Part shown: positions 24,845-34,775 of the stretch, piece by piece | How positions within the stretch are numbered: the stretch's first letter is position 1 | How the letters are laid out: each line of letters starts with the position of its first letter | Assembly: GCA_025667525.1 (NCBI GenBank) | Contig: JANFOE010000193.1 | Coordinates: 1,984,001-2,048,000 of the forward strand | From: Glebionis coronaria | Taxonomy: Eukaryota; Streptophyta; Magnoliopsida; Asterales; Asteraceae | Length of the DNA stretch: 64,000 nt | Direction: 5' to 3' | The notes under the pieces: generated by a model | Told to the model about the DNA's origin: nothing | What the model saw: only the letters and a program-made list of their open reading frames with translations | Database searches by the model: none | Program-made: the position numbers and the translations under genes

Positions 24845-24924
24845 TTAAGAAACTTTTGATCTTAAAGAACACAAGAACTCTAAAATCACCAAAACCTTAA
24901 TTTTCACAAAACCCTAAAAACATC

Positions 24925-26597
24925 ATGTCCAATCCAGAAGTAAACCCCTCCTCCTCAAACCCTAGCATCAAGATTCCCATGCTTGATGCAAACAATTTTG
25001 AGCTATGGAAGTTCAACTTTGAGCAATATCTGGCAATCTATGACTACACTCTCTGGGAGATCATTGAATATGGAAACACATACAATAAAGCTGAAAAGAT
25101 TGCTAATTCCATTGCTGCAAGAACTGCTATTGGTGGATGTCCAGAAGTAGATAAGAAAGGAAAACCTGGTGATGGTAGAGTTGTGTCTGCTGAAGACATA
25201 GCAAAGAGAAGGGTTGATATGAAAACCCTAAACATTCTGAAACTCTCTTTGGGACACGAGAACCAGCATAAATACATAGGTTATGAATCTTCAAAAGACC
25301 TTTGGGCAGCTCTTGAAGTTGCATATGCTGGCAATGATGATACTAGGAAGAGAAGAAGAAGCAACTCATGCATGAGTATGTTGTTTTCAAGGCTCAACCT
25401 AATGAGAAGCTTAGCAGTGTGAGAAGCATACTGCTTGACATTACAAGCAAGTTGTCCTTCATGGGGACACAAGTTGGTGATGTTGACATTATTGCCACTT
25501 TTCTTAAAAGCCTTGGTGATGCGTGGAAGATTGAGGCATGATCTATTCTTGCCAATAACACTCACAAAAGATCTACTTTTGATGATATCTACAACAAACT
25601 GAGGCTGTTGGAGGATGAAACTCTTTTGGAGCATGGAAGTAAGTCTACTAATAGCAACATGGCCTTCTTCTCACATAGTGAAGGCCAATTTGATCAGAAG
25701 GACACTTACATGCACCCAGTTACTGGATCAACATGTGTCAACGCTTGAACATATCCTGTCAACGCCTCACATTCAGACGCTGACACATACAAAAGTGACT
25801 CACCAAGAGTTAAGCCTGCTGGTTTGGATTTGGATACTGTGTGTGCTTACATTACCTCTTGGCCCAATGGTCCAGTGATTACATATGAGGACCTTGAGCA
25901 GATAAGTGATGAGCACTTGGAAGAGATGGATATTAAGTGGAACATGGCTCTTGCAAGTATAAGAGGAAAAAGGTGGAATAAGAGGTTTAAGAAGAAGATG
26001 ACCTTTAATGCAAAGGACACTGCTGGATTTGACAAATCCAAGGTTGAATGCTACAATTGTCATCGTATGGGGCACTTCATGAGGGAATGAAGATCTCCAA
26101 GAAGATCTGATGCTGGCAAACCCTCAAGCAAAATTGTTAAGGCTCAGGATCCTAAGGCCATGGTTGCAGTGCAAGAAATTGATGGTACTGGATGGGATTG
26201 GAGCTATTTGGCTAAGGATGGGGAAGAGGATAAAGCTTTGGTTGCTGAGATAGAAGAAGAAGATCATGTTCAATATGCTCTCGTGGCACACTCCTCTTCT
26301 TCATCAGATAATGAGGTATACGATGATACTTTTTGTAGTAAGGATTGTAGGTTGAATACTGAGAAACTTAACAAAGAGGTTTTAAGATTGTTAAGTGATG
26401 TGAGTACTGAGAGATGCAAGTTGTCTAATTACCAAATTGCTCTCACTCAAACTGAAAAGACAATTGAGGAGTACAAGAAAATGGAATTTGATCTAAAAGA
26501 TAAAATTAATATCTTAAAACATGATTTAAATGCTAGTAATGATATTAGAAACATCATGGAAAGGGTCAATGCTGATATACAGGGTAAGTTAGATTAG
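24925..26597 (+). pseudogene. gag: gag capsid and first zinc knuckle, element C
   Basis: ATG 24925 opens a UBN2/DUF4219-type capsid: IPMLDANNFELWKFNFEQYL near residue 20, LKLSLGHENQHKYIGYES, SSKDLWAALEVAYAG. The frame breaks near 25350 and carries on in another frame (FLKSLGDAWKIEA then TGA; FDDIYNKLRLLEDETLLEHG). Knuckle CYNCHRMGHFMRE has its last Cys codon changed to TGA (26088-26090). The coiled-coil part (26160-26597, from MVAVQEIDGTGWDWSYLAKD) follows and ends at TAG. At least three disabling changes are visible. Close to Asteraceae copia gag proteins that I recall. Confidence 0.85.
25740..25784 (+). repeat. RRCGYTGAY cluster in gag of element C
   Basis: Motif copies AACGCTTGA (25740), AACGCCTCA (25761) and GACGCTGAC (25776): spacings 21 and 15, the same two spacings found in the LTR cluster. 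It lies in the gag reading frame. Confidence 0.8.
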
Positions 26598-26699
26598 GCC
26601 AACAAGAATAAGGATAATTTTGACCTTAAAATTCAGAGATTTGATAAGGCCACACAAACCCTAGGAGAATGTGTTAATAAACAAAGGGATCCTAAGGAC

Positions 26700-27716
26700 A
26701 TGACTGGGATTGGGATGAAAGACTATACTGTGGTTCCACCACTAGCTGGGGACTTTTATGGTATCCAAAGAAAGGACTTATCTTGGACTGGTTTACCAGA
26801 ACTTCAAGAGGAGGAATTTATTCCTCCACCAAGATTCATTACCCCAGTTGAAGAGTATAGACAAAAGTTGACTGACTTGAATGAGTGGAAGAAAGCCAAT
26901 CCTACATTGTTTGTTAAGGGAGGCTTGTTATGTGAAAGTCCAAATGAGTCAACCCCTATTAAGGTAACAAACCCAATCACTGGTAAGACTGTTGACCTTG
27001 GCTCAAACACTGTTAGAAAACCTAGCATCAAGTATGCAGAAATGTATAGGAATACTAGGTCACCTAAAGGCCAAGTTAGTAATGATGGAACATGCTTCTT
27101 CTCTTCTAGACCTAGGGTTGTGTCTAGAAAAGCCTGTTACACTTGTGGTAGCCTTTCACATTTAGCATATAAGTGTGTCAACGCTTCCAAGGTCAACGCT
27201 GTTAAAAATTCAAACGTTGTCAGACCCAAAACTTGTGTGGAGCAAAGTCCACAAGTTGTTAGACCAGCCCCATTCTTCACTAGAGGGTCCAACACTCATG
27301 GACAAAGACCATTTCAAAAGACCAATACTTTGTCTAATAGCCAATGAGTTTCTGTAGCAAACCCTAGGTTCAACGCTAACAAGGGTAATTTCAGCGTTGA
27401 CAAGACCAAATCCAACGCTGACAGAAATGTTGCCAGACCTAAATATTTGCAACCACAGGGTAAGGGGTCTAAAGCTTCTTCGAGCTTGACATGGAGACCT
27501 AAGAAAGATCAAAACCCTAATGATAATGGGATTTCTATGACCTGGAACAGATTTAATTATATTTCAAAGGTCATTACAAAACCTATTGGGGTTAACTGGG
27601 TATTTCATCCAAAAAGGGATGAACAAGGGGTTGTTATGAGAACTAAGTCTGTTCTTGTTGAACAACTAGATGAATCTAAGTCTGCTAAGGCTTGGGTTCC
27701 CAAAGAAAACTAATCT
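26700..27716 (+). pseudogene. gag: gag C-terminal part with second zinc knuckle, element C
   Basis: Frame 26700-27347 carries LSWTGLPELQEEEFIPPPRF, then KPSIKYAEMYR and the second knuckle CYTCGSLSHLAYKC (CX2CX4HX4C, about 27136-27177). A TGA at 27345 interrupts; the frame at 27447-27713 then gives SSLTWRPKKDQNP and AKAWVPKEN followed by TAA. That TAA sits in CTAATC, and pol opens in another frame 30 bases on. The segment also holds two 21-nt motif clusters. Confidence 0.8.
27180..27434 (+). repeat. Two RRCGYTGAY clusters in gag C-terminus of element C
   Basis: Cluster a: AACGCTTCC 27180, AACGCTGTT 27195, AACGTTGTC 27213. Cluster b: AACGCTAAC 27372, AGCGTTGAC 27393, AACGCTGAC 27414, AATGTTGCC 27426. 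Cluster b keeps exact 21-nt spacing for its first three copies; all spacings are multiples of 3. Confidence 0.85.
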
Positions 27717-29227
27717 GTTTTCTTTATGTGCAGGGCATTCAAAAACAAGTCAATGATTATGGATATTGGGATAGTGGATGCTCTAGGCACATGACAGTGA
27801 AGGAAGATTATTTAACCAACTTCACTCCCATTAAGGATGGTGATAAGGTTTACTTTGGAGGCGGATATGGAACTATCATAGGAAAAGGAACTCTTCTCAC
27901 CAAGAACTTGTGTTTTGAGAACGTGTTTCTGGTAAAGGAACTTGATTACAATCTTTTTAGTGTATCACAAGTTTGTGATAACAAAAATAAAGTTTTGTTT
28001 ACTGATACTGAATGCTTGGTGTTAAGCAAGGATTATAAAATCCCAGATGAGAAATATATTGACTATAGAAAACCTAGACATAAAGACATTTATAATTTGA
28101 ATCTTAATGAAATTAGGATGAATAATAATATGTCATGTTTTTATGCTAAAGCTTCAGTAGATGAGAGTAATCTATGGCACAAGAGACTAGGGCACATAAA
28201 CTTCAAGAATATAAACAGGCTTGTGAGACTTGGCTTGGTTGATGGTTTGCCTGAAAAGGCTTTCCACAATGACCACTCTTGTATTGCATGTCATAAAGGC
28301 AAGCAGCACAAGGTCTCATTTAAGTCTAAACAGGTGCACTCTAGTTCTAGACCACTTCACTTGCTGCATATGGACTTATTTGGTCCAACTAATATAGAGA
28401 GTTTGTATGGTAAATCATACTGCTTTGTCATCACAGATGACTTTTCTAGGTTTACTTGGACTTTCTTTTTAGCTATGAAAAGTGACACTATTGACACTTT
28501 AATTGACTTTATCACTCAGATAGAGAAGAAGACTGGTAATGAAGTTAAAATGCTTAGAAGTGACAATGGTGGTGAGTTTAGAAATAAGCTTTTAGATGGT
28601 TTTTGTGCCAAGAAAGGGATTACTAGGCAGTTTAGTGTTGCCAGAACCCCACAGCAAAATGGGGTTGCTGAGAGAAAGAATAGAACCTTAATTGAAGCAG
28701 CCAGGACTATGTTGGCTGATGCTCATTTCCTCATAGCTTTTTGGGCTGAGGCTGTGAATACAGCATGCTATGTTCAGAATACAACATTGGTCAACAAGAT
28801 ACATAACAAAACACCTTATGAGTTACTTTGGGGAAGAAAAACTAATATTGATTTTCTTAAACCTTTTGGTTGTCATGTAGTTGTACTTGATACTAGTGAT
28901 GCCTTGGGTAAATTTAGTGCAAAAGGTGATGAAGGCTATTTCATGGGTTATTCAGTGCAGAGCAAGGGATATAGGGTTTACCTCAAGAAGGAAAAACGTA
29001 TACTTGAAAGAGTACATGTTAGGTTTTTAGAGAGTAAACCTAGTGATCCTGAAAGTGTTCCAAATTGGTTGTTTGACTTGGAACCTCTATCTAGAACTTT
29101 AAATAATATGCCTGTTACTAATCCAGACATTGTGAAGGTAACTTCAAATGTTCTGGAAAAACAAGTTGTTGATGTTTCAGGTACACAGGTTAATGAAGAG
29201 GTTGGATCACTAGCAGAAAAGACATCC
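27692..29227 (+). CDS. pol: Protease and integrase (pol 5' half), element C
   Basis: Open frame from before the acceptor-like site to the insertion point of D. Protease active site WDSGCSRHMT (about 27770). Integrase zinc domain: LWHKRLGHINF (about 28172-28205) and CIACHKGKQ (about 28280). DDE core: LLHMDLFGP (about 28363), DNGGEF (about 28562), E in [11 protein letters not shown] (about 28685). C-terminal GKFSAKGDEGYFMGYS and RVYLKKEKRILERVHVRF. There is no ATG at the phase-0 start, so independent initiation is unlikely. The frame is cut at 29227 by D, but continues in frame at 41437. Confidence 0.9.
27709..27739 (+). promoter_or_regulatory. Putative 3' splice site at gag-pol junction of C
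   Basis: CTAATC, then a pyrimidine-rich stretch TGTTTTCTTTATGTGCAG, then GGC. CTAAT matches the plant branch-point consensus YTRAY and contains the gag stop codon. Pol is open in phase 0 directly after CAG. Element D has the same arrangement. No donor has been assigned. Confidence 0.4.
29223..29227. repeat. Target-site duplication of element D, left
   Basis: CATCC, identical to 41432-41436. The pol frame of element C reads through from TSC at the left to PIQEYV at the right once D and one CATCC are set aside. Confidence 0.95.
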
Positions 29228-29693
29228 TGTTGGGTCTACTAGATGTAGATCTTGCCGCCTGTCAGGACCGGTGAATGACTTCTGTAATCACAAGTCAAAT
29301 CACAAAGAGACTCTATACACAATATGAATGTAGAATGTAAATATAAACAAGAGAAACAGAATAACTATAAAGACTTGATCCTTTCTAAGGATTTCTAATA
29401 TTGATAAAGACTAGAACTACGTTTTGTGAAGGTGTGTCTAACCCTTCTGCCTAAGGTTCCTTTTATACTACAAGGAAACCCTAATACATCATAAATGAAA
29501 ACGTGTAAAACTGATATGCATATCCTTTCCTAACATATCTCATGCATATCCTAACAGAATATTAAGTAAATAATAAAGTTTGACTTCGACTAGGACCAGG
29601 AGCAGGACTTGCTCCTACTACGACTAGGACCAGGAGGAACTACATACCTCCTAGTCTACCTATTACATATTAACTATTACAATGGTCCTAACA
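29228..29693 (-). repeat. 3' LTR of copia element D
   Basis: 466 bp; on the minus strand TGTTAGGACC...GTAGACCCAACA. Carries GACTAGGACCAGGAG twice (around 29587 and 29622) with a GCTCCT between. Confidence 0.96.
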
Positions 29694-29703
29694 ATCCTCC
29701 CCT
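29694..29703 (-). promoter_or_regulatory. Polypurine tract of element D
   Basis: The minus strand reads AAGTTTAGGGGAGGAT ending at the 3' LTR. The same string precedes the 3' LTR of element C, linking the two families. Confidence 0.85.
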
Positions 29704-29892
29704 AAACTTGAATTTGACCTGTTGAGTTCAAGTTTCCTGGAAAACGTGCAAAGAAAGCCCGAGGATTGTATCAGCAAAACAAATAGCAGCATCAACAAGA
29801 TAAGAATCAGAAGAACAGCCGCAACATAAAACACTAGAAGCTTCTCCAAAGCTTGTAACAAATCAGCATCAGTTTGAATCTTTTCAGCAACA

Positions 29893-30330
29893 TGAGCAGA
29901 TTTGATGAGCCTTTACCAAGTAGCTGCTCGCTCTTGGGCTAGCCAGTCATTCTGGTGGAATAAGCATCACCCTGGGAGACTAGAACCCAGCCCAACTCTT
30001 AGAACGTGAATCAATGGTGAGTGGGAGTACCCTGATGATTTTAGGCAAACCATCACAGCCGTCAACGGATTTGATGCGTCTTTACCAGAAGCCGTACCCC
30101 TCTGGACTCGCCAACTCTTAACAATGAAGCATCGGCGAGTTGAACACCCTATAGCTTTAAGCAAGCTATTACAGCTATCAACGGATTTGATAAGATCTTT
30201 ACCAAGAGCCGTACCCCCTTGGATAAGCCACTTTTCAGTCCAAGACTATGGCAAGTGAAAACCATCCAGTTATAGGTAACCTGGCAACCATCAACGGATT
30301 TGATAATCGCACCAGGAGCCGTACCCTCAA
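29893..30330 (-). repeat. About 115-bp tandem repeats between ORF3 and PPT of D
   Basis: Three clear copies share TCAACGGATTTGAT and a following ACCARRAGCCGTACC block (starts 30061, 30177, 30290); a fourth, more diverged copy begins near 29893. Non-coding 3' region of D. Confidence 0.8.
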
Positions 30331-30558
30331 GGTGAATCAACTTTTTCTTGTCGATGAGACATGGTAAGTTGAGAACAATATGTTGTGTGGACCACGTCCA
30401 ACACCAAGTGAAACCAAGTACCAGAATAAACTTCAAACCAGGAACCACATTCTGAACCAGCCAAGGGATATTATGTACACGTATAAAAGCTAAACTGTGT
30501 TAAAGTATAAGCAGATATTATATAAAAAGTATATTTTTTTATTTTTTTTTATTAGTTT

Positions 30559-30596
<38 letters not shown>

Positions 30597-30720
30597 TTTT
30601 TTTTGTTTTTTTTTTTTTTTAACTATAAAGAATAAAAGTCACCAATCACTGTACATATTGGTGAAAAGAATCAAAATAAGAACAAAAATTCAAAGTATAA
30701 GCACTTACAACCCATTCACC
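30331..30720 (-). other. 3' untranslated region of D with poly(T) tract
   Basis: About 80 bases of almost pure T with a few G and A interruptions (about 30534-30620) on the plus strand, so poly(A)-like on the element's sense strand. No ORF. Such a tract inside an LTR element is not part of the normal cycle. Confidence 0.7.
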
Positions 30721-33700
30721 TTACATACCAGAAGCTGCCTTCTTATCCGCTAGCAACCGTGCTTGAATACCTTCTACCAAAGTTGTGGCCATACTCGACT
30801 CATTCCCAGAAGGAGCAGTAGAAATCTGCAAGTGACTTGCCAGCATTGCTTCCATGGAAGAAATAGTCAAAGGATACACAACATCCGTCAACATAAACAC
30901 CACATGACCAGAACCTAACTCCAACACATGAACTCCACATCCAGCATAAAGCTTCCAGCGAACAATCTCCCATTGCATTTGATCCTTCCATACGCCCAAA
31001 GGAGTAGCAGATGGAGGAGGATCCAACATAAGCTTGAGATCGGCCCAAAGACGAATACCAGGCCAGGAAGACACCGCCATAGGGTTAAACGGCATACTAG
31101 AATCAACAAGCCCAAACAACGCCATAAGATTCATACGGTCAGCCCACGATAACACACCCTGCAAACCCGTGACCATTCGCACAGTCCCATCACTCAAAGT
31201 AATCCGATGGGAGATGCCACCAGGAATTGTTGTAGACCTCTCAACCGTATAACCCGTAATGCTTCCATTGCCCAAGGGTAAGTCAGAATCGCTATCCGAA
31301 GCTGCATCAATTAAGTTCTCAGGATCACGCTTCTCAAAAGGAACTGATTTACCGCGGCGAACACGACGAGTGAGTTTCTGGCGAGTGGAACGTCGAGGCG
31401 TGGGAGCCGAAGGAGTGGATTCAACCTTCACCGTAACTTCAGCAACAGCAGGAGGAGCAGTAGAAGTAGACTCATGAACATGTCCACCCAAAGAACCACT
31501 AGGAGCTGCATCAGAAGTAGGATTAGGTTGTGTTGCAGGAACTTGTGGTGATGAAGATGGCACATCAGATGTAGCAGCAGTAGGCATGGGGGGATCAACA
31601 AACGTGCTTGCAGGAACATAGGTGGTGATAGGAGTAATAGGTGTGGTGGTGGAAGCATGAGTGGTGGTGGTAGTAACAAAGATGGTAGTAGCAGGACCAG
31701 CAGTAGAACCAATAGGAGCAACCAAGGGTGTAGTAGAAGGACCAACAGAAGTAGCAATAGAACTAGAAGGACTACCATCAGAACCAGGAGTGGGTACAGA
31801 CGAAAGACCAATAGAATCAGCAGGCATAGAAGCAGTCACACCACGAGGATGGTAAATAAATCTTTCCGGAATGGGTTGGCTCTGACGCTTCACCATCTTC
31901 TCATAAAGGACCTTAAGCTCATCAAATGTCAGAGCTCGCACCCGATTCCAAGACCACGGAGCATTGAAATGAGCAGCAGATTGATATTTCACGTAACGTT
32001 GCATCTGCTGGCGCTGCTCAGTCCGAGAAAGAGGTCTGTTCCTTCGCTGTTTCTTTAGTTCTTCAGCAAGAGCCAATTGATGTTTACGCATCATCACCAT
32101 AGCACGTGGAATACAATTGTGTTCATCAACATCATCACCCAACAGATCTTTAAACTGAGCATAATCCCGAGTGAGAACAGTCAACACTTGCATCCATTCA
32201 CCATCAGTCCAGTGCATAGCATCATGCTGAATTTGCGCACGTCTTCGCTCTCGGAGCTCTTCCTCAGCAGCCCTATCCTCCTCATCAATCTCAGCCTGAA
32301 CCCGACGAGCAGCCTCTTCACCAAGTCTTTCTTCTTCAAGCTGTCGACGAGTGCGCTTGCGGGTAGGAGATGGATAATCAGTCATTGGAGCTTTTCCCTT
32401 CGGATCATGAGAGGGACCAGCATGAGAACCAGCAGCAACATCAGAATCGCCACCCATAGAAGGGGGAATAGCACTAGAAGAAGGAGCATTGGAGGACATT
32501 GGAGGACCGGGCAGATCATCATAAACTTTATCAGCAAAGGCAGCCTTTGCCAGCAACGTCAAGCCATCCTCAACATTCTCCGCACCCTCATCCTCAGAAT
32601 CGGAAAGAACCACATGCTTCTTGCGACGACGCTGTTGATTCTCCAATACCTTTATACGATCGGCCAGAGGAAGAACAAACTCCCTTGTGAGCTTCCGATG
32701 TTGGTTCAAGTCAGCTTCCAAACAAAGCATCCTCTCATGGTACCTGTGCATAAGATCTAGCAAAGATGTCAGTGTAGTAGGCTCCTCCGCCTGCCCACCA
32801 AGAGAACTTGGTTCAGGGAAAGCATCACGGGAGCCCGAAGCAACATTTGGGTCAACCTGTGGAGAACTAGCAGCAAACGGGATATCAGTCGAGTGTGGGG
32901 CAGGGCTAGGAGGTGGAGTCTCCACAAATGGAGACTGGTGTGGAACGGAGGAAGGACCAGCCGTGGAAGGAGATGGTTTTTCAACCACCACTTCCTCAAC
33001 TAGCTCCTCCTCTACCACAGGAATGTCACCACCAGTAGGAGCCTCCTCCTCCTCCATGGGGTCATCATCTAACACAACCAACTCAGGAGCCTCCTCCTCC
33101 TGACCTATAGGACCCTGAGCCAACCCCATCATGGCTTGAGTCAGGGGCCTCCAATCTCCAGTAAACCCATTCATCATATTGTAATACACTTTCGCTGTAA
33201 GTTTAGATGGTACATGCTCAGCCCTATCACGTGGAATGCAAACAAGTATTTGTTGAATAAACCTAGGGTACATAAGAAATTTCTTCCTAGAACCAGCAGT
33301 TGACAAATTACTAGCCATCCCCTCAAATAAATAATGGGAAAAATTAAACACTCTACCCTGGGCTAAACATATAAGACCAGTAGCCAAAGGAGTAGGGAAC
33401 GCATCCCAACTCCCCGACTTGGGACTCATACAATGGATTAAATAGTGAACCAGAAGCTTCCACTGAGGGGAAAACCTATTCTTTTGGAAGTTAAACTTCC
33501 CCCCATGTTCATAACCTATGGCAGCCATACCCTCTAATACTTCCGAATTGGGAAGTGATACAACACCCCCCTCATCCTGAAGATGAAGAGAAGAGCGAAT
33601 AGATGCTTCAGTGACCACATAAGCAGGTCCATCTATGGTAGCATGGAGTGCTCGTGGACGTCCAGCCACATTCACAAGCTCAGCAGACGCCCAAAATTGA

Positions 33701-33858
33701 CGTACCACACTATCATATATGGTAGGACAAACAGTAAATGCAAACCTTAAGTTTGAAGCTTCAATAAACTCCAAGATATCAGCAAAATGTTCACGATTAG
33801 GGCCATCACCCAGATAAGCAACACGATTATGAGCAGGTTGATAAGCAAGAGCAGCCAT
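30721..33858 (-). CDS. Third ORF after pol (longin-like label), element D
   Basis: Intact 1045-codon frame with an ATG in strong plant context (GATCCATGGCT). N-terminal domain (about 1-240) includes RVAYLGDG, RQFWASAE, AYVVTEASIRSSLHLQDEGG, FSPQWKLLVHYLIHCMSPKS and FNFSHYLFEGM. A Pro/Ser/Glu-rich linker follows, then a charged helical part (RRQLEEERLGEEAARRVQAE), a Ser/Thr-rich stretch, an Arg/Lys run, and a C-terminal domain (about 890-1010) with LPLGNGS, IRLWADLKLMLDPP, GVWKDQMQ and RWKLYAGCGVHVLELG. Both domains recur in element C. Asteraceae databases, as I recall, label such ORFs synaptobrevin/longin-like. There is no signal peptide or clear membrane helix, so an envelope role is unsupported. 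Function unknown. Confidence 0.85.
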   Translation of the reverse strand: MAALAYQPAHNRVAYLGDGPNREHFADILEFIEASNLRFAFTVCPTIYDSVVRQFWASAELVNVAGRPRALHATIDGPAYVVTEASIRSSLHLQDEGGVVSLPNSEVLEGMAAIGYEHGGKFNFQKNRFSPQWKLLVHYLIHCMSPKSGSWDAFPTPLATGLICLAQGRVFNFSHYLFEGMASNLSTAGSRKKFLMYPRFIQQILVCIPRDRAEHVPSKLTAKVYYNMMNGFTGDWRPLTQAMMGLAQGPIGQEEEAPELVVLDDDPMEEEEAPTGGDIPVVEEELVEEVVVEKPSPSTAGPSSVPHQSPFVETPPPSPAPHSTDIPFAASSPQVDPNVASGSRDAFPEPSSLGGQAEEPTTLTSLLDLMHRYHERMLCLEADLNQHRKLTREFVLPLADRIKVLENQQRRRKKHVVLSDSEDEGAENVEDGLTLLAKAAFADKVYDDLPGPPMSSNAPSSSAIPPSMGGDSDVAAGSHAGPSHDPKGKAPMTDYPSPTRKRTRRQLEEERLGEEAARRVQAEIDEEDRAAEEELRERRRAQIQHDAMHWTDGEWMQVLTVLTRDYAQFKDLLGDDVDEHNCIPRAMVMMRKHQLALAEELKKQRRNRPLSRTEQRQQMQRYVKYQSAAHFNAPWSWNRVRALTFDELKVLYEKMVKRQSQPIPERFIYHPRGVTASMPADSIGLSSVPTPGSDGSPSSSIATSVGPSTTPLVAPIGSTAGPATTIFVTTTTTHASTTTPITPITTYVPASTFVDPPMPTAATSDVPSSSPQVPATQPNPTSDAAPSGSLGGHVHESTSTAPPAVAEVTVKVESTPSAPTPRRSTRQKLTRRVRRGKSVPFEKRDPENLIDAASDSDSDLPLGNGSITGYTVERSTTIPGGISHRITLSDGTVRMVTGLQGVLSWADRMNLMALFGLVDSSMPFNPMAVSSWPGIRLWADLKLMLDPPPSATPLGVWKDQMQWEIVRWKLYAGCGVHVLELGSGHVVFMLTDVVYPLTISSMEAMLASHLQISTAPSGNESSMATTLVEGIQARLLADKKAASGM

Positions 33859-34487
33859 GGATCTTGATGAATGGATGGAAGAGGGATTTAGATTGGGATG
33901 AAAGGAGTAGAAGCGGTTTTTGTGTGTGTTTTAATTGTAATGAGTGAGTCAAGGGTGTATGTTGACCATATAGGAAGAAAATGGTAACTGTTCATTGACC
34001 CCTATTAATGGGGGGTTGCCCTTTCAAATTAAACCATAATGGCATACTAACCACTTGCCCTTTTTAACACAATAACTTACCCCCAATTTATTTGCTGAAT
34101 TCAAACTTGTAAATACCAGTATTGGGATCGTTGACCAAAAGTCAAAGTACACAATAGTCAGACCAGGAGCAAAACGTGATTAACAAAGGACAAAAAGAAT
34201 GAACCGTAGCCAGACCAGTACCAGTACCAATAGCCAAACACCACTAGACATGGAAAGATTTCAAGCCACCAGAAGACAACCAAGCATAACTAGAAGCTGA
34301 CCAAGGTGGACCAGAAGCCAATCATACAAGGCCATATCCACCAGAAGAGAGCAAAAATCCTCCATCAGAAGCACCACACACCATCATAACCAAGAAATTA
34401 TGTTGTTAAATTCTAAGAATACGTTAGACTGACCTAATATGTACACAAAGCCTCCCCTTAGGCTTTGCCTCCCCTCAATCCTAGACC
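33859..34487 (-). other. Intergenic region between pol and ORF3 of D
   Basis: Non-coding, with repeated ACCAG(A/G)AG words and two PPT-like sites (34451-34476). Just upstream of ORF3 the sense strand has CCTATATGG about 120 bases before the ATG, and an AC-rich leader that could serve an internal promoter; this is inference. Confidence 0.5.
34451..34476 (-). promoter_or_regulatory. Extra PPT-like sites after pol of D
   Basis: On the sense strand GAGGGGAGGC and AAGGGGAGGC lie just after the pol stop. Repeated PPT copies downstream of pol are, as I recall, a described feature of Sireviruses. Element C has AAGGGGAGG at 43961. Confidence 0.6.
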
Positions 34488-34775
34488 TCACGGATTGACC
34501 ATCCCAATATGAACCAACAAGTGGTTAAACCGAGGACCATCAAAAGCTTTAGTCAGCAAATCAGCAACATTGTCATCCGTATGAACTTTAAGAACCTGTA
34601 TCAGCTTCTTCTCATTCGCATCGCGTATAAAATGATGCCGAATCTCAATATGTTTCGTCCGCTGATGAAATGCAGGATTCTTCACAATACAAATAGTGCT
34701 TTGATTGTCAATAAAAATTTTGGTGTTCATAAAATTGAACCCATAGTCCAACATCTGATTTTGGATCCATAAAAC
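34488..34775 (-). pseudogene. pol: RNase H C-terminal part, element D
   Basis: Continues the RNase H frame after the TAA at 34776: [38 protein letters not shown] and DLLTKAFDGPRF, the normal copia C-terminus. In element C the residue at the stop position is Gln (CCGQVLW), so the stop fits a CAA to TAA change. Confidence 0.88.

Noticed and set aside
31657..32760. Plus-strand ORFs of 133 and 227 codons
   Set aside because: They lie antisense to the intact 1045-codon ORF3 of D and show no domain of their own.
30721..33858. ORF3 as a retroviral envelope
   Set aside because: No signal peptide, fusion peptide or transmembrane helix is visible; the hydrophobic segments are short and interior.
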